From assembly GCA_020403425.1 (NCBI GenBank), contig JADBXR010000017.1, forward strand, positions 1 to 64,000: 64,000 nucleotides of DNA. Direction: 5' to 3'. Below are positions 10,197-19,360 of the stretch, piece by piece. The position numbers and the translations under genes are program-made. A model generated the notes under the pieces. That model made no database searches. It was not told where the DNA came from and saw only the letters and a program-made list of their open reading frames with translations. The stretch comes from Chitinophagaceae bacterium. GTDB taxonomy: Bacteria; Bacteroidota; Bacteroidia; Chitinophagales; Chitinophagaceae. Position 1 is the stretch's first letter, and the number at the start of each line of letters is the position of its first letter.

Positions 10197-10238
10197 TTGC
10201 CGGCCATTGCCTTTTACAATTGTTTTTTCTGAGCGGGT

Positions 10239-11021
10239 CTATGCAGCTGCAACGGCACCAGTAAGTCGCCTGGGTATGCCATACAAAGCCCAGGGAAAGA
10301 TCAGCAGGATGATCTGCAGGATCACCAATACCATTCCTTGAGAAATATGGAACAGGGAACCATGCCCGATGAGCAGGGATTCTGTGCTGTCATTGTAGGA
10401 GATGATCACGCTTGCCATGTAGGCAATGAATAACATCACTTGAGAAAAAACGAATAGGTTCAGCCAGATCACGGCATGGTGCTGCTGCCTGTCGGTGATG
10501 CTTAATTTGTTCTGGTGATGTTTGTAGATCAGTATCATGCAATAAACTGCATACCCGATACCCATGAAGGAACGGAGTAGAAAACTGCTGTAAAAAGAGA
10601 TCACCGAATGAAAGTAGTCGTTTTGGAAGATACTATCAGGCACTTCCACAATGCTCCTGGCCAGTGCTTGTTTGGTGTCAAAATCTGTGAACAGCCAGGG
10701 GCTGATGAGCAAAAGATGTATCAAAGCTGGTAAAAAATGAAGCAGGTCCCTTTTATCAAGTTTGGTTCTGCCGGTCAGGGTTCCGCGTACATAAAAGTAC
10801 AGGATCGGTCCAGGAAGCAGGAACAGGAAACTGGGATTGATGAATGCGATGGCGATCCAGAACACACTACCACTGAACACGATGGTATAATGCACCAGCA
10901 CATATAGTGAAACAATAAAAAAGTAGATAGCAAGGTAGCGGTTCACTTTATTACCTCCTCTGCTGAATGCAAAGAGGGTCATAGAAATCAACATTCCTAG
11001 CGCTGCCGCTAATAATAGCAT
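10239..11021 (-). CDS. Multi-pass membrane protein resembling the sensor half of AraC-type regulators
   Basis: The 260-residue protein has about seven hydrophobic segments with a middle signature (LLPGPILYFYVRGTL, then LLHFLPALIHLLL). That signature is typical of the membrane N-terminus of Bacteroidota AraC-family regulators. No helix-turn-helix domain follows; the protein stops after the last helix and a short RRLTG tail. It may be a true stand-alone membrane sensor or a truncated regulator. It is transcribed toward the efflux operon and separated from the gene behind it by 217 bases. Its function is unknown. Confidence 0.65.
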   Translation of the reverse strand: MLLLAAALGMLISMTLFAFSRGGNKVNRYLAIYFFIVSLYVLVHYTIVFSGSVFWIAIAFINPSFLFLLPGPILYFYVRGTLTGRTKLDKRDLLHFLPALIHLLLISPWLFTDFDTKQALARSIVEVPDSIFQNDYFHSVISFYSSFLLRSFMGIGYAVYCMILIYKHHQNKLSITDRQQHHAVIWLNLFVFSQVMLFIAYMASVIISYNDSTESLLIGHGSLFHISQGMVLVILQIILLIFPWALYGIPRRLTGAVAAA

Positions 11022-11238
11022 AATGATAATTGGGGGTTGGGGTAATTAACAATTGGCTACAAGGGATAATTGAATTCTGTATGGGCCGCTCATGTAATGC
11101 CTGCTGCAGCTTTTTGGTTTAGTGATACACTTGTCACTTATGGTTTTACATAATTTTATAGTGCTTCACTAAATTCGAGTAGTAAAAGTTCGACAAAATA
11201 CCGATTTTAGAAACCCCTCATTTAAGGGTATTGGGGGG

Positions 11239-12666
11239 TCAGGACAGGAACTTCTCTGCTTCCCTGGCCCTTTCCTTACTGATCAGGTACTCGAAATACC
11301 GTTTGTCCGTCTCACTTCTGATACTTTGTATCAGGGGGCCGTCCTGTTGAGATAAGTAACTGTACTTCTCATTACAACTGTTAATGATGTCACTCCTCAC
11401 TTTTTTCTGCATTCCCGTGTTCTTGTCCCTGATGCCCAATACATAATTGATATCTGAAATAGATGCGGTCCTGTTGTCCCTGCTCCGTTCCAGCAACAGA
11501 TTGATCAGACTCAGCTCTGTTTCGGTGAAATTGACCAGGTATTTTTTGGCCGCCTGGTCCGTTTTAGGTGCAGGGGACTTCCTTCGCCATAACAGGTACC
11601 AGGTCAATAGCAAAGCCAGCGCCGGCAATAGTGTGACCAGGCTTAGGGTAAGATAGTTGGTGGATGTGTTCCATACAGGATGGCCGGTGGCCACATAATC
11701 TTTCGGGTTGATACTGACAGAATCGTACCGCCAGTTCTGGGTATTGAGCAGGTACAGTTTCTGCTGATAATAATAATGCAGGTAACGGCTGTCCACCCTG
11801 AGCAATGTTTGCGCCAGTGAACTGTTGTCGAACACAAGTATCTGGTTATTGATGAAATCGACCCAGTAAACCCGGCCATTGAACGGAACCAGGTATCCAT
11901 TGTCGGTTGTAAGCCTGCCGGCATGTGTAACTGCCGTTATATCCTTGAATTTCGAGCTTGGCTCTCCCAGTACCTCCCAGTTATGTGTCTGCAGGTCAAG
12001 TCGGTAGGTCTTATTGGTAATGGGTATTGGGTTCTCGTCTTGTTTGACACCTGAATTGAGTGCCTGTTCATAAGGCACCACCAGCGTGGAACTGCCTGCG
12101 TGAAACCAGGAAACAAAAGGGTTCACAGGGGGGTGTACCTCCGTATCCACAGGTTCCACATCCCATTCATGGTCGGTGAAATTGAACTTGCGTAAGGTCC
12201 CATTCGATTTCCAGAAACCGTATCCCCCCAGGTTGTAGAGGTTCTCTCCATTGGCGAACACTACCGCATCAATATTATAGTTGATATTCTCTGTATTGTC
12301 GATACGCCGGAACAGTAATACCGAATCCTTTTCCTGTTTCAGCTGGTACAGCCAACCCGTTCCGGCAAAATAGAGGTACAGATGTTTGGGCGTTTTGATC
12401 AGGATCTGCCCCTTGGCCTGTAATTGTTTGGATTCAGGTAAGGCGATGCAGTTGGCTGCCGTTTGTATGGGGGGCAGGTATCCTTTTATAGACCGTAATC
12501 CTGTAAAAAAAGGGGAGTTTTTAACGGTCAACAGGCTGTCCGGCTCATGGCTGAATGCTTTTTCAGGGAAAACCAGCAACCCTATGCCTGCTAATAGCCA
12601 TACAGGAACCCCCTTTTTGATGGCTGAAAAAGAAAGTAACCTATATCGTTGTTGTTTCCGGGGCAT
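11239..12666 (-). CDS. Membrane-anchored propeller-like sensor with a cytoplasmic winged-helix-like tail
   Basis: The 475-residue protein begins with an N-terminal membrane or signal segment (GVPVWLLAGIGLLVFP). About 300 extracytoplasmic residues follow with repeated beta-strand motifs such as YNLGGYGFWKS and LVPFNGRVYWVDF, resembling Kelch or galactose-oxidase-like propellers. A single membrane helix (LSLVTLLPALALLLTWYLLW) leads to a tail of about 110 residues. That tail (FTETELSLINLLLERS, then ISDINYVLGI, then KKVRSDIINSCNEK) looks like the winged-helix output domain seen in Bacteroidota one-component regulators. I infer a membrane sensor that binds DNA; ligand and target are unknown. Confidence 0.6.
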   Translation of the reverse strand: MPRKQQRYRLLSFSAIKKGVPVWLLAGIGLLVFPEKAFSHEPDSLLTVKNSPFFTGLRSIKGYLPPIQTAANCIALPESKQLQAKGQILIKTPKHLYLYFAGTGWLYQLKQEKDSVLLFRRIDNTENINYNIDAVVFANGENLYNLGGYGFWKSNGTLRKFNFTDHEWDVEPVDTEVHPPVNPFVSWFHAGSSTLVVPYEQALNSGVKQDENPIPITNKTYRLDLQTHNWEVLGEPSSKFKDITAVTHAGRLTTDNGYLVPFNGRVYWVDFINNQILVFDNSSLAQTLLRVDSRYLHYYYQQKLYLLNTQNWRYDSVSINPKDYVATGHPVWNTSTNYLTLSLVTLLPALALLLTWYLLWRRKSPAPKTDQAAKKYLVNFTETELSLINLLLERSRDNRTASISDINYVLGIRDKNTGMQKKVRSDIINSCNEKYSYLSQQDGPLIQSIRSETDKRYFEYLISKERAREAEKFLS

Positions 12667-12951
12667 AAAAAATAGGAAATAACCTGTAAGGATACCAGTA
12701 AGTTAACCTATTCGGTTTACCCGGGCCATTACCTGATTAAATTTGCAGGGTAATTGATACAAAATGATGAAAACCAGCAGCATTCTGGTGAAATAGTTGC
12801 TGCAGGTGATCATTTACCAGGGCCTAGTGCCCGGTGCATAAACTCACTTACTGCCACTGAAGGTGTATTGTTTGGGGGAATGATATTGCCCGAAGTGGCA
12901 GAAGTTTTTTACCGACGGGCATGGGAGCACCTGTTCCCCGCCTGTCAAACA

Positions 12952-12981
12952 AAAGCCGGCAACTGATCAGTTGCCGGCTTT
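12952..12981. terminator. 30-bp perfect palindrome, terminator of the PhnA-like gene
   Basis: The two 15-base arms (12952-12966 and 12967-12981) are exact inverse complements, with GCCGGCAACTGA as the core. Read leftward the stem ends in TTTTG, fitting termination of the minus-strand gene that stops at 13019. The symmetry would let it act in both directions. Confidence 0.7.
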
Positions 12982-13018
12982 ACTATTGGTCACCGATCTG
13001 CTGCTGCCTATCGGTCGG

Positions 13019-13609
13019 TTATGCGTTATTTCCTTGTTTTCTTACGTATTTGGTGAGGATCACAATGGTCTGCCCTTCAATTTTCCCCTCGATCTGTTCC
13101 GTATTGTCCGGAACCAGGCGGATATTTTTTACCACGGTTCCCATTTTGGCGTTCAGGGTAGAACCTTTTACATCCAGCGATTTGGTCAGCACAACGGTAT
13201 CTCCCTGTTGCAGTATGGCGCCATTCATGTCTTTATGCAGGTCTACACTGCCGTCATTCTCATGGTCGCCGGTGGCTTTGGCCCAGGCAAGCCGTTCATC
13301 GTCCAGGTACAACATGTCCAGTTGGTCGGCTGCCCAGCTCTCGGTGCGTAAGCGGTTCAGCATACGCCAGGCAACCACCTGTACACCGGGAACCTCACTC
13401 CACATGGAGCTGGTCAGGCATTTCCAGTGCTCCTGGTCCAGTTCGGCTTTTTTATCGATCTGGTTGCGACATACTTTACAGGCAATGATGCAGTTTTCGG
13501 TGTCAGGAGTATCCTGTGGCTGCACTTCGTAAACCTGGATATCATCGGTCGATCCGCAGAGTTCACATTTGTTCTCACTTCTGTCAAGTAGGGTCGCGTC
13601 AAGTTTCAT
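13019..13609 (-). CDS. PhnA/YjdM-like zinc-ribbon protein
   Basis: I use the ATG at 13609, which puts MKLDATLLDRSENKCELCGS at the N-terminus; the frame extends further but without family resemblance. The 196-residue protein has two Cys pairs (CELC and CKVC) forming a zinc ribbon. It ends with the PhnA domain (GDTVVLTKSLDVKGS, then VVKNIRLVPDNTEQIEGKI). The family was named for phosphonate genes, but its biochemical role is unclear and phosphonoacetate hydrolase activity should not be assumed. It is monocistronic, with a palindromic terminator 37 bases downstream. Confidence 0.85.
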   Translation of the reverse strand: MKLDATLLDRSENKCELCGSTDDIQVYEVQPQDTPDTENCIIACKVCRNQIDKKAELDQEHWKCLTSSMWSEVPGVQVVAWRMLNRLRTESWAADQLDMLYLDDERLAWAKATGDHENDGSVDLHKDMNGAILQQGDTVVLTKSLDVKGSTLNAKMGTVVKNIRLVPDNTEQIEGKIEGQTIVILTKYVRKQGNNA

Positions 13610-13796
13610 CTTGTATGAATTTGGCCCGCAAGGTAAAAAAACTATTGGCAGAACCCCGTAGTTTTTACAAGTTGAACCGGCGGCCGATCGGTCCATTTCC
13701 CTGAAATACTTACGGAGTAAGGGATTGAGGATGATAAAAGTCATATAAAATGGTCTGGAAGATTGCTAACTTCATCAGTCAATAAAACCTGATCCT

Positions 13797-14252
13797 ATGG
13801 CAAAGAAATTAGTAAATACCATCCATTACGCCATCTGGGTAGATCATAAAAAGGCGATCATCATTCATATAGACAGCAAGGGCGTGATGAAGGAGGAAGA
13901 CCTGATCTCTGCATTCGACAGCCACCAGCGGTTCCGTGGAGAAACCACCAATAAGACCGGTATCCTGACCGCATCTCTGAATGTAAAGGAGAAGGAACAG
14001 AACCGGCAGCATGCGCAGATGCATCAGTTCTGTAAGAATATCATCGCCCGTGTGTCTCCAACAGCCGCATTCCTGTTACTGGCCGGACCTGCAGAGGCCA
14101 AATACGACCTACACCGCGAGTTCAGCCGGAAAAGGTCATTCGCACAGGTACCCATAGAAGTGAAGACCACCGGTAAAATGAAAGCAGAAGGGCTTGCCGT
14201 ATTGCTGAAAGCAAGACTGGCAGAAAAGGCGAGGATACATTTTACTGAATGA
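13797..14252 (+). CDS. Hypothetical cytoplasmic protein
   Basis: The 151-residue protein has no signal peptide or membrane segment. It starts with strands (HYAIWVDHKKAIIIHID) followed by a His/Gln-rich helix (EKEQNRQHAQMHQFCKNII) and a strand-helix end (AAFLLLAGPAEAKYDLHREF). The layout loosely resembles the eRF1-like or host-attachment-like fold (a one-line WVD..KA strand, then a GP-x-E-x-K motif), but this is a weak guess. It sits alone between two minus-strand genes. Confidence 0.7.
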   Translation: MAKKLVNTIHYAIWVDHKKAIIIHIDSKGVMKEEDLISAFDSHQRFRGETTNKTGILTASLNVKEKEQNRQHAQMHQFCKNIIARVSPTAAFLLLAGPAEAKYDLHREFSRKRSFAQVPIEVKTTGKMKAEGLAVLLKARLAEKARIHFTE

Positions 14253-14257
14253 GTCGC

Positions 14258-14683
14258 TTACAGCAGTTTCATTCCGTAATGGCCAAGTGTGGTAAAAAGG
14301 GTGCATCGAACGATCACACCCAGACTGCACCATAATACCATTTTATTGACGGGAACATTAAAACCCACCCCCACGCCAATGCTGATGGGGGCGCCTACTG
14401 TCATGGTGCCCAGGAATCCCAGTCCAACAACGCCATATTTATCCCATATGCGGATGATCATGCCGGTCTTTGGTTTTTCTTCTGCCGGTTGTTTTCTGTA
14501 CTTGTTCAGGACCTTGCGTACCTGTTTGCCCAGGTAGGCAGCCACGAATACGCCGATCAATCCGCCAACAATGCTGGCCAGACCGATCACGTAGGAAGGC
14601 AGTTCAAAAGCGAACCCGGCCGGAATGGCTGCATATACTTCAAAAGTTGCCAGCGCAACAACGGTTGCTATTTTCAAGGTCAT
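14258..14683 (-). CDS. Small multi-pass membrane protein, possible small multidrug export family
   Basis: From the ATG at 14683 it has 141 residues with about four membrane segments, including LASIVGGLIGVFVAAYLG and VVGLGFLGTMTVGAPISIGVGVG. A charged linker lies between (KYRKQPAEEKPK). The YAAIP turn and the glycine-rich second half resemble the putative small multidrug export family (Pfam Sm_multidrug_ex), whose function is not well shown. Its stop faces the preceding gene with a 5-base gap. Confidence 0.6.
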   Translation of the reverse strand: MTLKIATVVALATFEVYAAIPAGFAFELPSYVIGLASIVGGLIGVFVAAYLGKQVRKVLNKYRKQPAEEKPKTGMIIRIWDKYGVVGLGFLGTMTVGAPISIGVGVGFNVPVNKMVLWCSLGVIVRCTLFTTLGHYGMKLL

Positions 14684-14848
14684 AGGATTCCTGCTTTGCA
14701 ACGAAGATAGCGGAACAAACTGCTTGTAAAACAGCCGGAACCGGCGAAGCCATCACTTTAACATTCCATAAATTTCAGAAACCTTCCCCCATAAAAAAGC
14801 CATCCGCCCCTAGGGTAAATGGCTGTTGAAACCGGGTATGAAAATGCA

Positions 14849-15256
14849 TTATGCCAGTAAGGCGCTCATGACCGACTGGATGGACTGGTACATGGCAGAG
14901 GCTTCTTTGAACAGTTCCGGATCACCCTCGATCGTTTTGAGCAGCGGTTCCATATTCATGGTAGATACCACTGTTTTACCGTTCTCTTCATATACGGCGA
15001 TCCTGCAGGGCATGAATGTGGCAAAACCCGGAAAAACCGTCAACATCTTGGATGCCATGGGTGCACGGCAGATCTCGAACACATGAACCTTCCGCTCAAT
15101 AGGAAATCCCTTGGTCTGCAGGATCTCAAAGAAATCATAACTGTGCAGTACGGAGAATTTGTATTGTTCGGCTGCTGCTCCCACCAGCGCTATGGCCGCT
15201 GCAATGGGTTTGGTTCCACTTACCTGATAGGTGAATGTGTCGGTTGTTTGGGTCAT
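14849..15256 (-). CDS. DUF302 domain protein
   Basis: The 135-residue cytosolic protein matches the DUF302 pattern: a helix-strand start (YKFSVLHSYDFFEILQTKGF), then VFEICRAPMASKML, then a C-terminal PCRIAVYEENGKTVVSTMNM. The family is widespread and of unknown function, and is often found near redox or stress genes. The ATG at 15256 fits the domain limits. It is monocistronic. Confidence 0.85.
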   Translation of the reverse strand: MTQTTDTFTYQVSGTKPIAAAIALVGAAAEQYKFSVLHSYDFFEILQTKGFPIERKVHVFEICRAPMASKMLTVFPGFATFMPCRIAVYEENGKTVVSTMNMEPLLKTIEGDPELFKEASAMYQSIQSVMSALLA

Positions 15257-15346
15257 AGGTTATTTTTTACAAAGGTAAGCCGGGGTACAAGCGGTATTTG
15301 TAACAATGGTTACATAAGTACTTGTGCACATGTTCGCTCACCTGTG

Positions 15347-16009
15347 CTAGTCTTTGATGAAAGCCAGCTGGACAGAATGGTAGATCGGCTTTTTTACCTG
15401 CTCCCGCAGATTCTTGAAAGATTCATAGGGGCCACGTGCGGCGAACAGGTTCACCAGCCAGGCGGGTAACCAGCCGCCGGGGTCAACCTGCAGCACATAT
15501 TCGATCCTGGTCAGCCCGTTGTTCAGTGGCGAGATCAGCCATTTGCCGGATGACTGTTGTATGCGAACAATGTTTTTCTTTTCAGGCAGATAGGTGGGTT
15601 TGTTCTGTGCCAGTATGGTAACGGCCTTACTCTGCACATCCTGCGAAATACCGATGCTGATGATGAAATCGCGGTTTCGTGCGGGCCAGGGCAGGCTTAC
15701 CTCTGAATAATAAATGACCTCTTCCGGCGACACCTGTTTTAGCAGACTGCATGTTTTGGTGGCATATACCCAGTCTTGCGTATTCTTTACATCCATCAGC
15801 ACTGCGGCCAGTTTGCTTAAGGGGGCATCGACCGTGCAAACGGTCTTTACCGCTTTAAAGCGCGAACCATCCAGGTTTTGTGTATATACCTGGATGCCAT
15901 CTTTTTCAGCATATAATTTCCAGTTGTTCTGGGCGATAAGAGATGCAGAAACGCCGAATAGCGCAAAGAAAAACAGGGGGAGTGATTTTTGCCACATAGA
16001 ATAACCCAT
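15347..16009 (-). CDS. Secreted START/SRPBCC-fold lipid-binding-like protein
   Basis: The 220-residue protein has a signal peptide (LPLFFFALFGVSASLIAQ); the second Met at 15997 would also serve as start. The body follows the START/SRPBCC helix-grip pattern: WKLYAEKDGIQVYTQNLDGS, a central PWPARNRDFI motif, then a long C-terminal helix (PYESFKNLREQVKK). Such domains bind a hydrophobic ligand. The PWPARNRD motif is typical of bacterial START proteins. No partner gene is evident. Confidence 0.82.
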   Translation of the reverse strand: MGYSMWQKSLPLFFFALFGVSASLIAQNNWKLYAEKDGIQVYTQNLDGSRFKAVKTVCTVDAPLSKLAAVLMDVKNTQDWVYATKTCSLLKQVSPEEVIYYSEVSLPWPARNRDFIISIGISQDVQSKAVTILAQNKPTYLPEKKNIVRIQQSSGKWLISPLNNGLTRIEYVLQVDPGGWLPAWLVNLFAARGPYESFKNLREQVKKPIYHSVQLAFIKD

Positions 16010-16174
16010 TTATCTAATAACAGGTGACCAGGGCTTTTGTTTATCTGCGATCATCATTTTTAGAGATAGATACAAAGGAATATATTCTTGTTTTATTCAT
16101 ATAGCCATCGGGTTCGGTATTGTTTTATTTGATAAGTTTGGTCCTCTTTATCCATCACTTGAAATCATATCCTT

Positions 16175-17704
16175 ATGCGTTGTATTTCCCTGTGCCTGTT
16201 GCTTTGTTCCTGTGTTACAGCTTTTGCTTTTAACAGTGAGACTTCGGCTGCGGATGCGTTTGCCCCTGGTCCGGTAGTAGCACATCGCGGAGCATTCAAA
16301 ATGCACCAGTATCCGGAAAACTCCATCGCATCTTTACGTGAGGCCATCCGTTTGCAATGTGCCGGATCCGAATTTGATGTGCGGATGACGGCCGATGATT
16401 CGCTCGTCATCAACCACGACCCAGAGTACAATAAACTCCCCATCGAGAAACATACCTATGCAGAGCTGACTGCATTCCCCCTTGCCAATGGTGAAAAACT
16501 GCCCACGCTGCGTGAGTATATCATGGCAGGTATCACCAACAATACCACTACGCGACTGGTTTGTGAGATCAAACCTTCGCCCGAGAGCAAGGAACGAGGC
16601 CAGCTTATCGCAGAAAGATCGGTGCAGCTGATCAACCAACTGGGAGCAGAGAAGAAAGTGGTGTATATCAGTTTTGATTATGATATCCTGAAAAAAGTGT
16701 TGGTGGTGAACCCCAAAGCCATTACCCAATACCTCAATGGTGATATTGCTCCGGAGCAGTTGAAGAAAGATGGGGTGGCCGGCGCAGATTATCACTATTC
16801 TGTGTTCCGTAGCAAACCCGAATGGATCCGTCAGGCAAAACAAAACCAGATCGTACTCAACGCCTGGACGGTGAACGATACCGAAACCATGGACTGGTTG
16901 CTGGCCAATGAATTTGATTTCATCACCACCAATGAGCCCGAACTGCTGGCAGAGCGTGTAAAACGATCGCTCACCAGTAACGGATGGAAGCTCAGCTGGA
17001 GCGATGAGTTCGATTACAAAGGACTGCCCGACAGCACCCGCTGGGGATTTGATGTAGGAGGTCATGGCGGCGGTAACAACGAATTGCAGTACTACACAGG
17101 TCAGGATACCCTGAATGCCAAAGTAGAGAAAGGGGTACTGAAGATCATTGCCCGTAAAGAGACCCGGGATAACAAAGCCTATACTTCCGCCAAACTGGTA
17201 ACAGACAAGACCGCACTGTTCACTTACGGACGCATAGAAGTGCGCGCCAAACTACCTGCCGGCAAGGGTACCTGGCCCGCTATCTGGATGTTAGGAAAGA
17301 ATATTCAACAGGCTGGCTGGCCCGCCTGTGGTGAGATAGATATCATGGAACATGTAGGGTATCAAAAAGACAGTATTTTCGGAACCATCCACAGCGAAGC
17401 CTACAACCACATGAAAGGGACCCAGAAGGGCAGAAGCATCTACACAGCCGATCCCTACGATCGTTTTCATGTGTATGCCATTGAATGGACCAAAGACAAG
17501 ATCGATTTTCTGATGGATGGCGTGGTATACAACCATATCAGCAACGAACATAAAAGCACCAAAGAATGGCCCTTCGACCAGCCTTTTTACCTGATACTCA
17601 ACCTGGCCATCGGTGGTAACTGGGGTGGCAAATACGGAGTGGATGATTCCATTTTTCCGGCAACCATGGAAGTGGACTGGGTCAGGGTGTATACCCGTAA
17701 ATGA
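16175..17704 (+). CDS. Secreted glycerophosphodiester phosphodiesterase / GH16 glucanase fusion
   Basis: The 509-residue protein has a signal peptide and then two catalytic domains. Residues about 32-263 are a GDPD domain with the HRG motif at 37-39, PEN (47-49), ExD (66-68) and His81, all expected catalytic or metal ligands. Residues about 268-509 are a GH16 beta-glucanase with the catalytic motif EIDIME (Glu387, Asp389, Glu392). The first should hydrolyse glycerophosphodiesters, the second internal beta-1,3 or mixed beta-glucan bonds. It lies 126 bases upstream of a GH30 gene and near a TonB receptor. Together these suggest use of a glycerophosphate-decorated beta-glucan, which is inference. 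Confidence 0.92.
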   Translation: MRCISLCLLLCSCVTAFAFNSETSAADAFAPGPVVAHRGAFKMHQYPENSIASLREAIRLQCAGSEFDVRMTADDSLVINHDPEYNKLPIEKHTYAELTAFPLANGEKLPTLREYIMAGITNNTTTRLVCEIKPSPESKERGQLIAERSVQLINQLGAEKKVVYISFDYDILKKVLVVNPKAITQYLNGDIAPEQLKKDGVAGADYHYSVFRSKPEWIRQAKQNQIVLNAWTVNDTETMDWLLANEFDFITTNEPELLAERVKRSLTSNGWKLSWSDEFDYKGLPDSTRWGFDVGGHGGGNNELQYYTGQDTLNAKVEKGVLKIIARKETRDNKAYTSAKLVTDKTALFTYGRIEVRAKLPAGKGTWPAIWMLGKNIQQAGWPACGEIDIMEHVGYQKDSIFGTIHSEAYNHMKGTQKGRSIYTADPYDRFHVYAIEWTKDKIDFLMDGVVYNHISNEHKSTKEWPFDQPFYLILNLAIGGNWGGKYGVDDSIFPATMEVDWVRVYTRK

Positions 17705-17830
17705 CCGACCCTAGTATAGGGTCAGTTCTATGGAATGACAAAAGTCATGAGCCTGCTGTATTTGATGCGATACTTTTGCCTGCATTGATCAGCAGGTACA
17801 CTTGTTGCTGTGTTCATTAAAAACCATATT

Positions 17831-19288
17831 ATGAAATCCATCCTTACCGCCTCCTTTTTTCTGGTGGCCACTGTATGTTTTGGTCAGTCCAAAAAAGTGC
17901 CGCCCACACCTCCGCTCAGTTATCTTGGCAAAACGGTCACAGTATACACTACCGCCGCCAATACGGATCTGCGATTGTCGCAGACTGATAAAGCGGTCTT
18001 TAAAGAACTGGCACAACCCACAGAGGGGGAGATCAGCGTGTTTGTGGATCCCAGCAAGACCTTTCAGTCCTTCATGGGTATTGGTGCGGCTTTGACCGAT
18101 GCAAGCGCTGAGACCTTTGCTAAACTGCCGAAAGAAAAACAGGAAGAGTTCCTGACCGCCTATTATGATGTGAACAAAGGCATCGGTTACACGCTTGCCC
18201 GTACCAATATCCATAGCTGCGATTTCAGCAGCGGCAGTTATACCTACGTAACAGAAGGCGATGCGGCACTGACCTCTTTCAATATTGATCACGACCGCCA
18301 ATACCGGATCCCTTTCATTAAAAGAGTGATCGCTGCCGCGGGTGGTAAGATCACCACCTATGCCAGTCCCTGGAGCCCCCCTGCATTCATGAAATCGAAT
18401 AAAAGCATGTTACGTGGTGGTAAACTGCTGCCGGAATACAGCCAGAGCTGGGCCAACTATTACACCAAATTCATCAAGGCCTACGAAAAAGAAGGCATTC
18501 CTATCTGGGGCATCACCGTTCAGAACGAACCCATGGCCACGCAGAAATGGGAGTCCTGCATCTTCACAGCAGAAGAAGAAAGGGATTTCCTGAAGAAATA
18601 CCTGGGCCCCACCATGGCGCGCGAAGGACTGGCCGATAAGAAGATCGTGGTATGGGACCATAACCGCGACCTGATGTTCCACCGTGCCAATGTGATCTTT
18701 GATGATCCGGAAGCAGCCAAATATGCCTGGGGTATGGGCTTTCACTGGTATGAGGACTGGAGTGGCGGATTGCCCATGTATGAGAATGTGGGACTGGTAC
18801 AGAAGGCCTTCCCCAATAAGAACCTGTTGTTCACAGAAGGTTGTGCCGAAAGTTTTGATGCCACCCGTTACCAGTTCTGGGGACTGGGCGAAGAATATGG
18901 CCGCTCCATGATCCATGATTTCAACAATGGATCCGTGGGCTGGACCGACTGGAATATCCTGCTTGATGAAAAAGGTGGTCCCAACCACGTAGGTAATTTC
19001 TGTTTTGCACCGATACATGCCAATACGCAGGAAGGCAGCCTGATCTATACCAACTCGTATTATTATATCGGACATTTCTCCAAATTCATCCGCCTGGGTG
19101 CCAAACGTATTGGAAGCGCGGCCAGCAGGAGCCAGTTGCTGACCACCTCTTTCCTGAATAAGAATGGTAAGATCGCAGTGATCGTGATGAACCAGAGCGA
19201 TAAAAAGCTGGACTATAACTTATGCGTCGGAAAAAATGCGGCAGTGGTTTCCATACCTGCGCATGCTATTCAGACCCTGGTACTATAG
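17831..19288 (+). CDS. Secreted GH30 glycosidase (glucosylceramidase / beta-1,6-glucanase type)
   Basis: The start at 17831 gives a signal peptide (MKSILTASFFLVATVCFGQ) and a 485-residue protein. The frame also opens from a GTG at 17810. The (beta/alpha)8 barrel has the acid/base Glu233 in TVQNEPMA and the nucleophile Glu336 in LLFTEGCAES. A small beta-sandwich follows at the C-terminus (GKIAVIVMNQSDKKLDYNL). GH30 enzymes cleave beta-1,6-glucan, glucosylceramide or xylan. Next to a GH16 enzyme, beta-1,6-branched glucan is the likeliest substrate. A bidirectional terminator follows. Confidence 0.93.
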   Translation: MKSILTASFFLVATVCFGQSKKVPPTPPLSYLGKTVTVYTTAANTDLRLSQTDKAVFKELAQPTEGEISVFVDPSKTFQSFMGIGAALTDASAETFAKLPKEKQEEFLTAYYDVNKGIGYTLARTNIHSCDFSSGSYTYVTEGDAALTSFNIDHDRQYRIPFIKRVIAAAGGKITTYASPWSPPAFMKSNKSMLRGGKLLPEYSQSWANYYTKFIKAYEKEGIPIWGITVQNEPMATQKWESCIFTAEEERDFLKKYLGPTMAREGLADKKIVVWDHNRDLMFHRANVIFDDPEAAKYAWGMGFHWYEDWSGGLPMYENVGLVQKAFPNKNLLFTEGCAESFDATRYQFWGLGEEYGRSMIHDFNNGSVGWTDWNILLDEKGGPNHVGNFCFAPIHANTQEGSLIYTNSYYYIGHFSKFIRLGAKRIGSAASRSQLLTTSFLNKNGKIAVIVMNQSDKKLDYNLCVGKNAAVVSIPAHAIQTLVL

Positions 19289-19311
19289 AATGGATCGTCT
19301 GTACCCAATAA

Positions 19312-19350
19312 AAAAGCACCCTACTGTTTTGTAGGGTGCTTTTCTTTTTT
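19312..19350. terminator. Bidirectional terminator between GH30 and the TonB receptor
   Basis: A 13-bp stem (AAAAGCACCCTAC at 19312-19324 pairing with 19331-19343) has a TGTTTT loop. Read rightward it is followed by TTTTCTTTTTT, and read leftward by TTTTT. It can end both converging transcripts. Confidence 0.85.
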
Positions 19351-19360
19351 AGTGAGAGGT

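Noticed and set aside
12754..12966. Plus-strand 70-codon frame
   Set aside because: The start is TTG, the product has no family resemblance, and it ends inside the terminator palindrome of the opposite-strand gene.
13904..14252. Release-factor role for the protein at 13797
   Set aside because: Only a loose strand pattern supports an eRF1-like fold. I kept it as hypothetical rather than assign a function.
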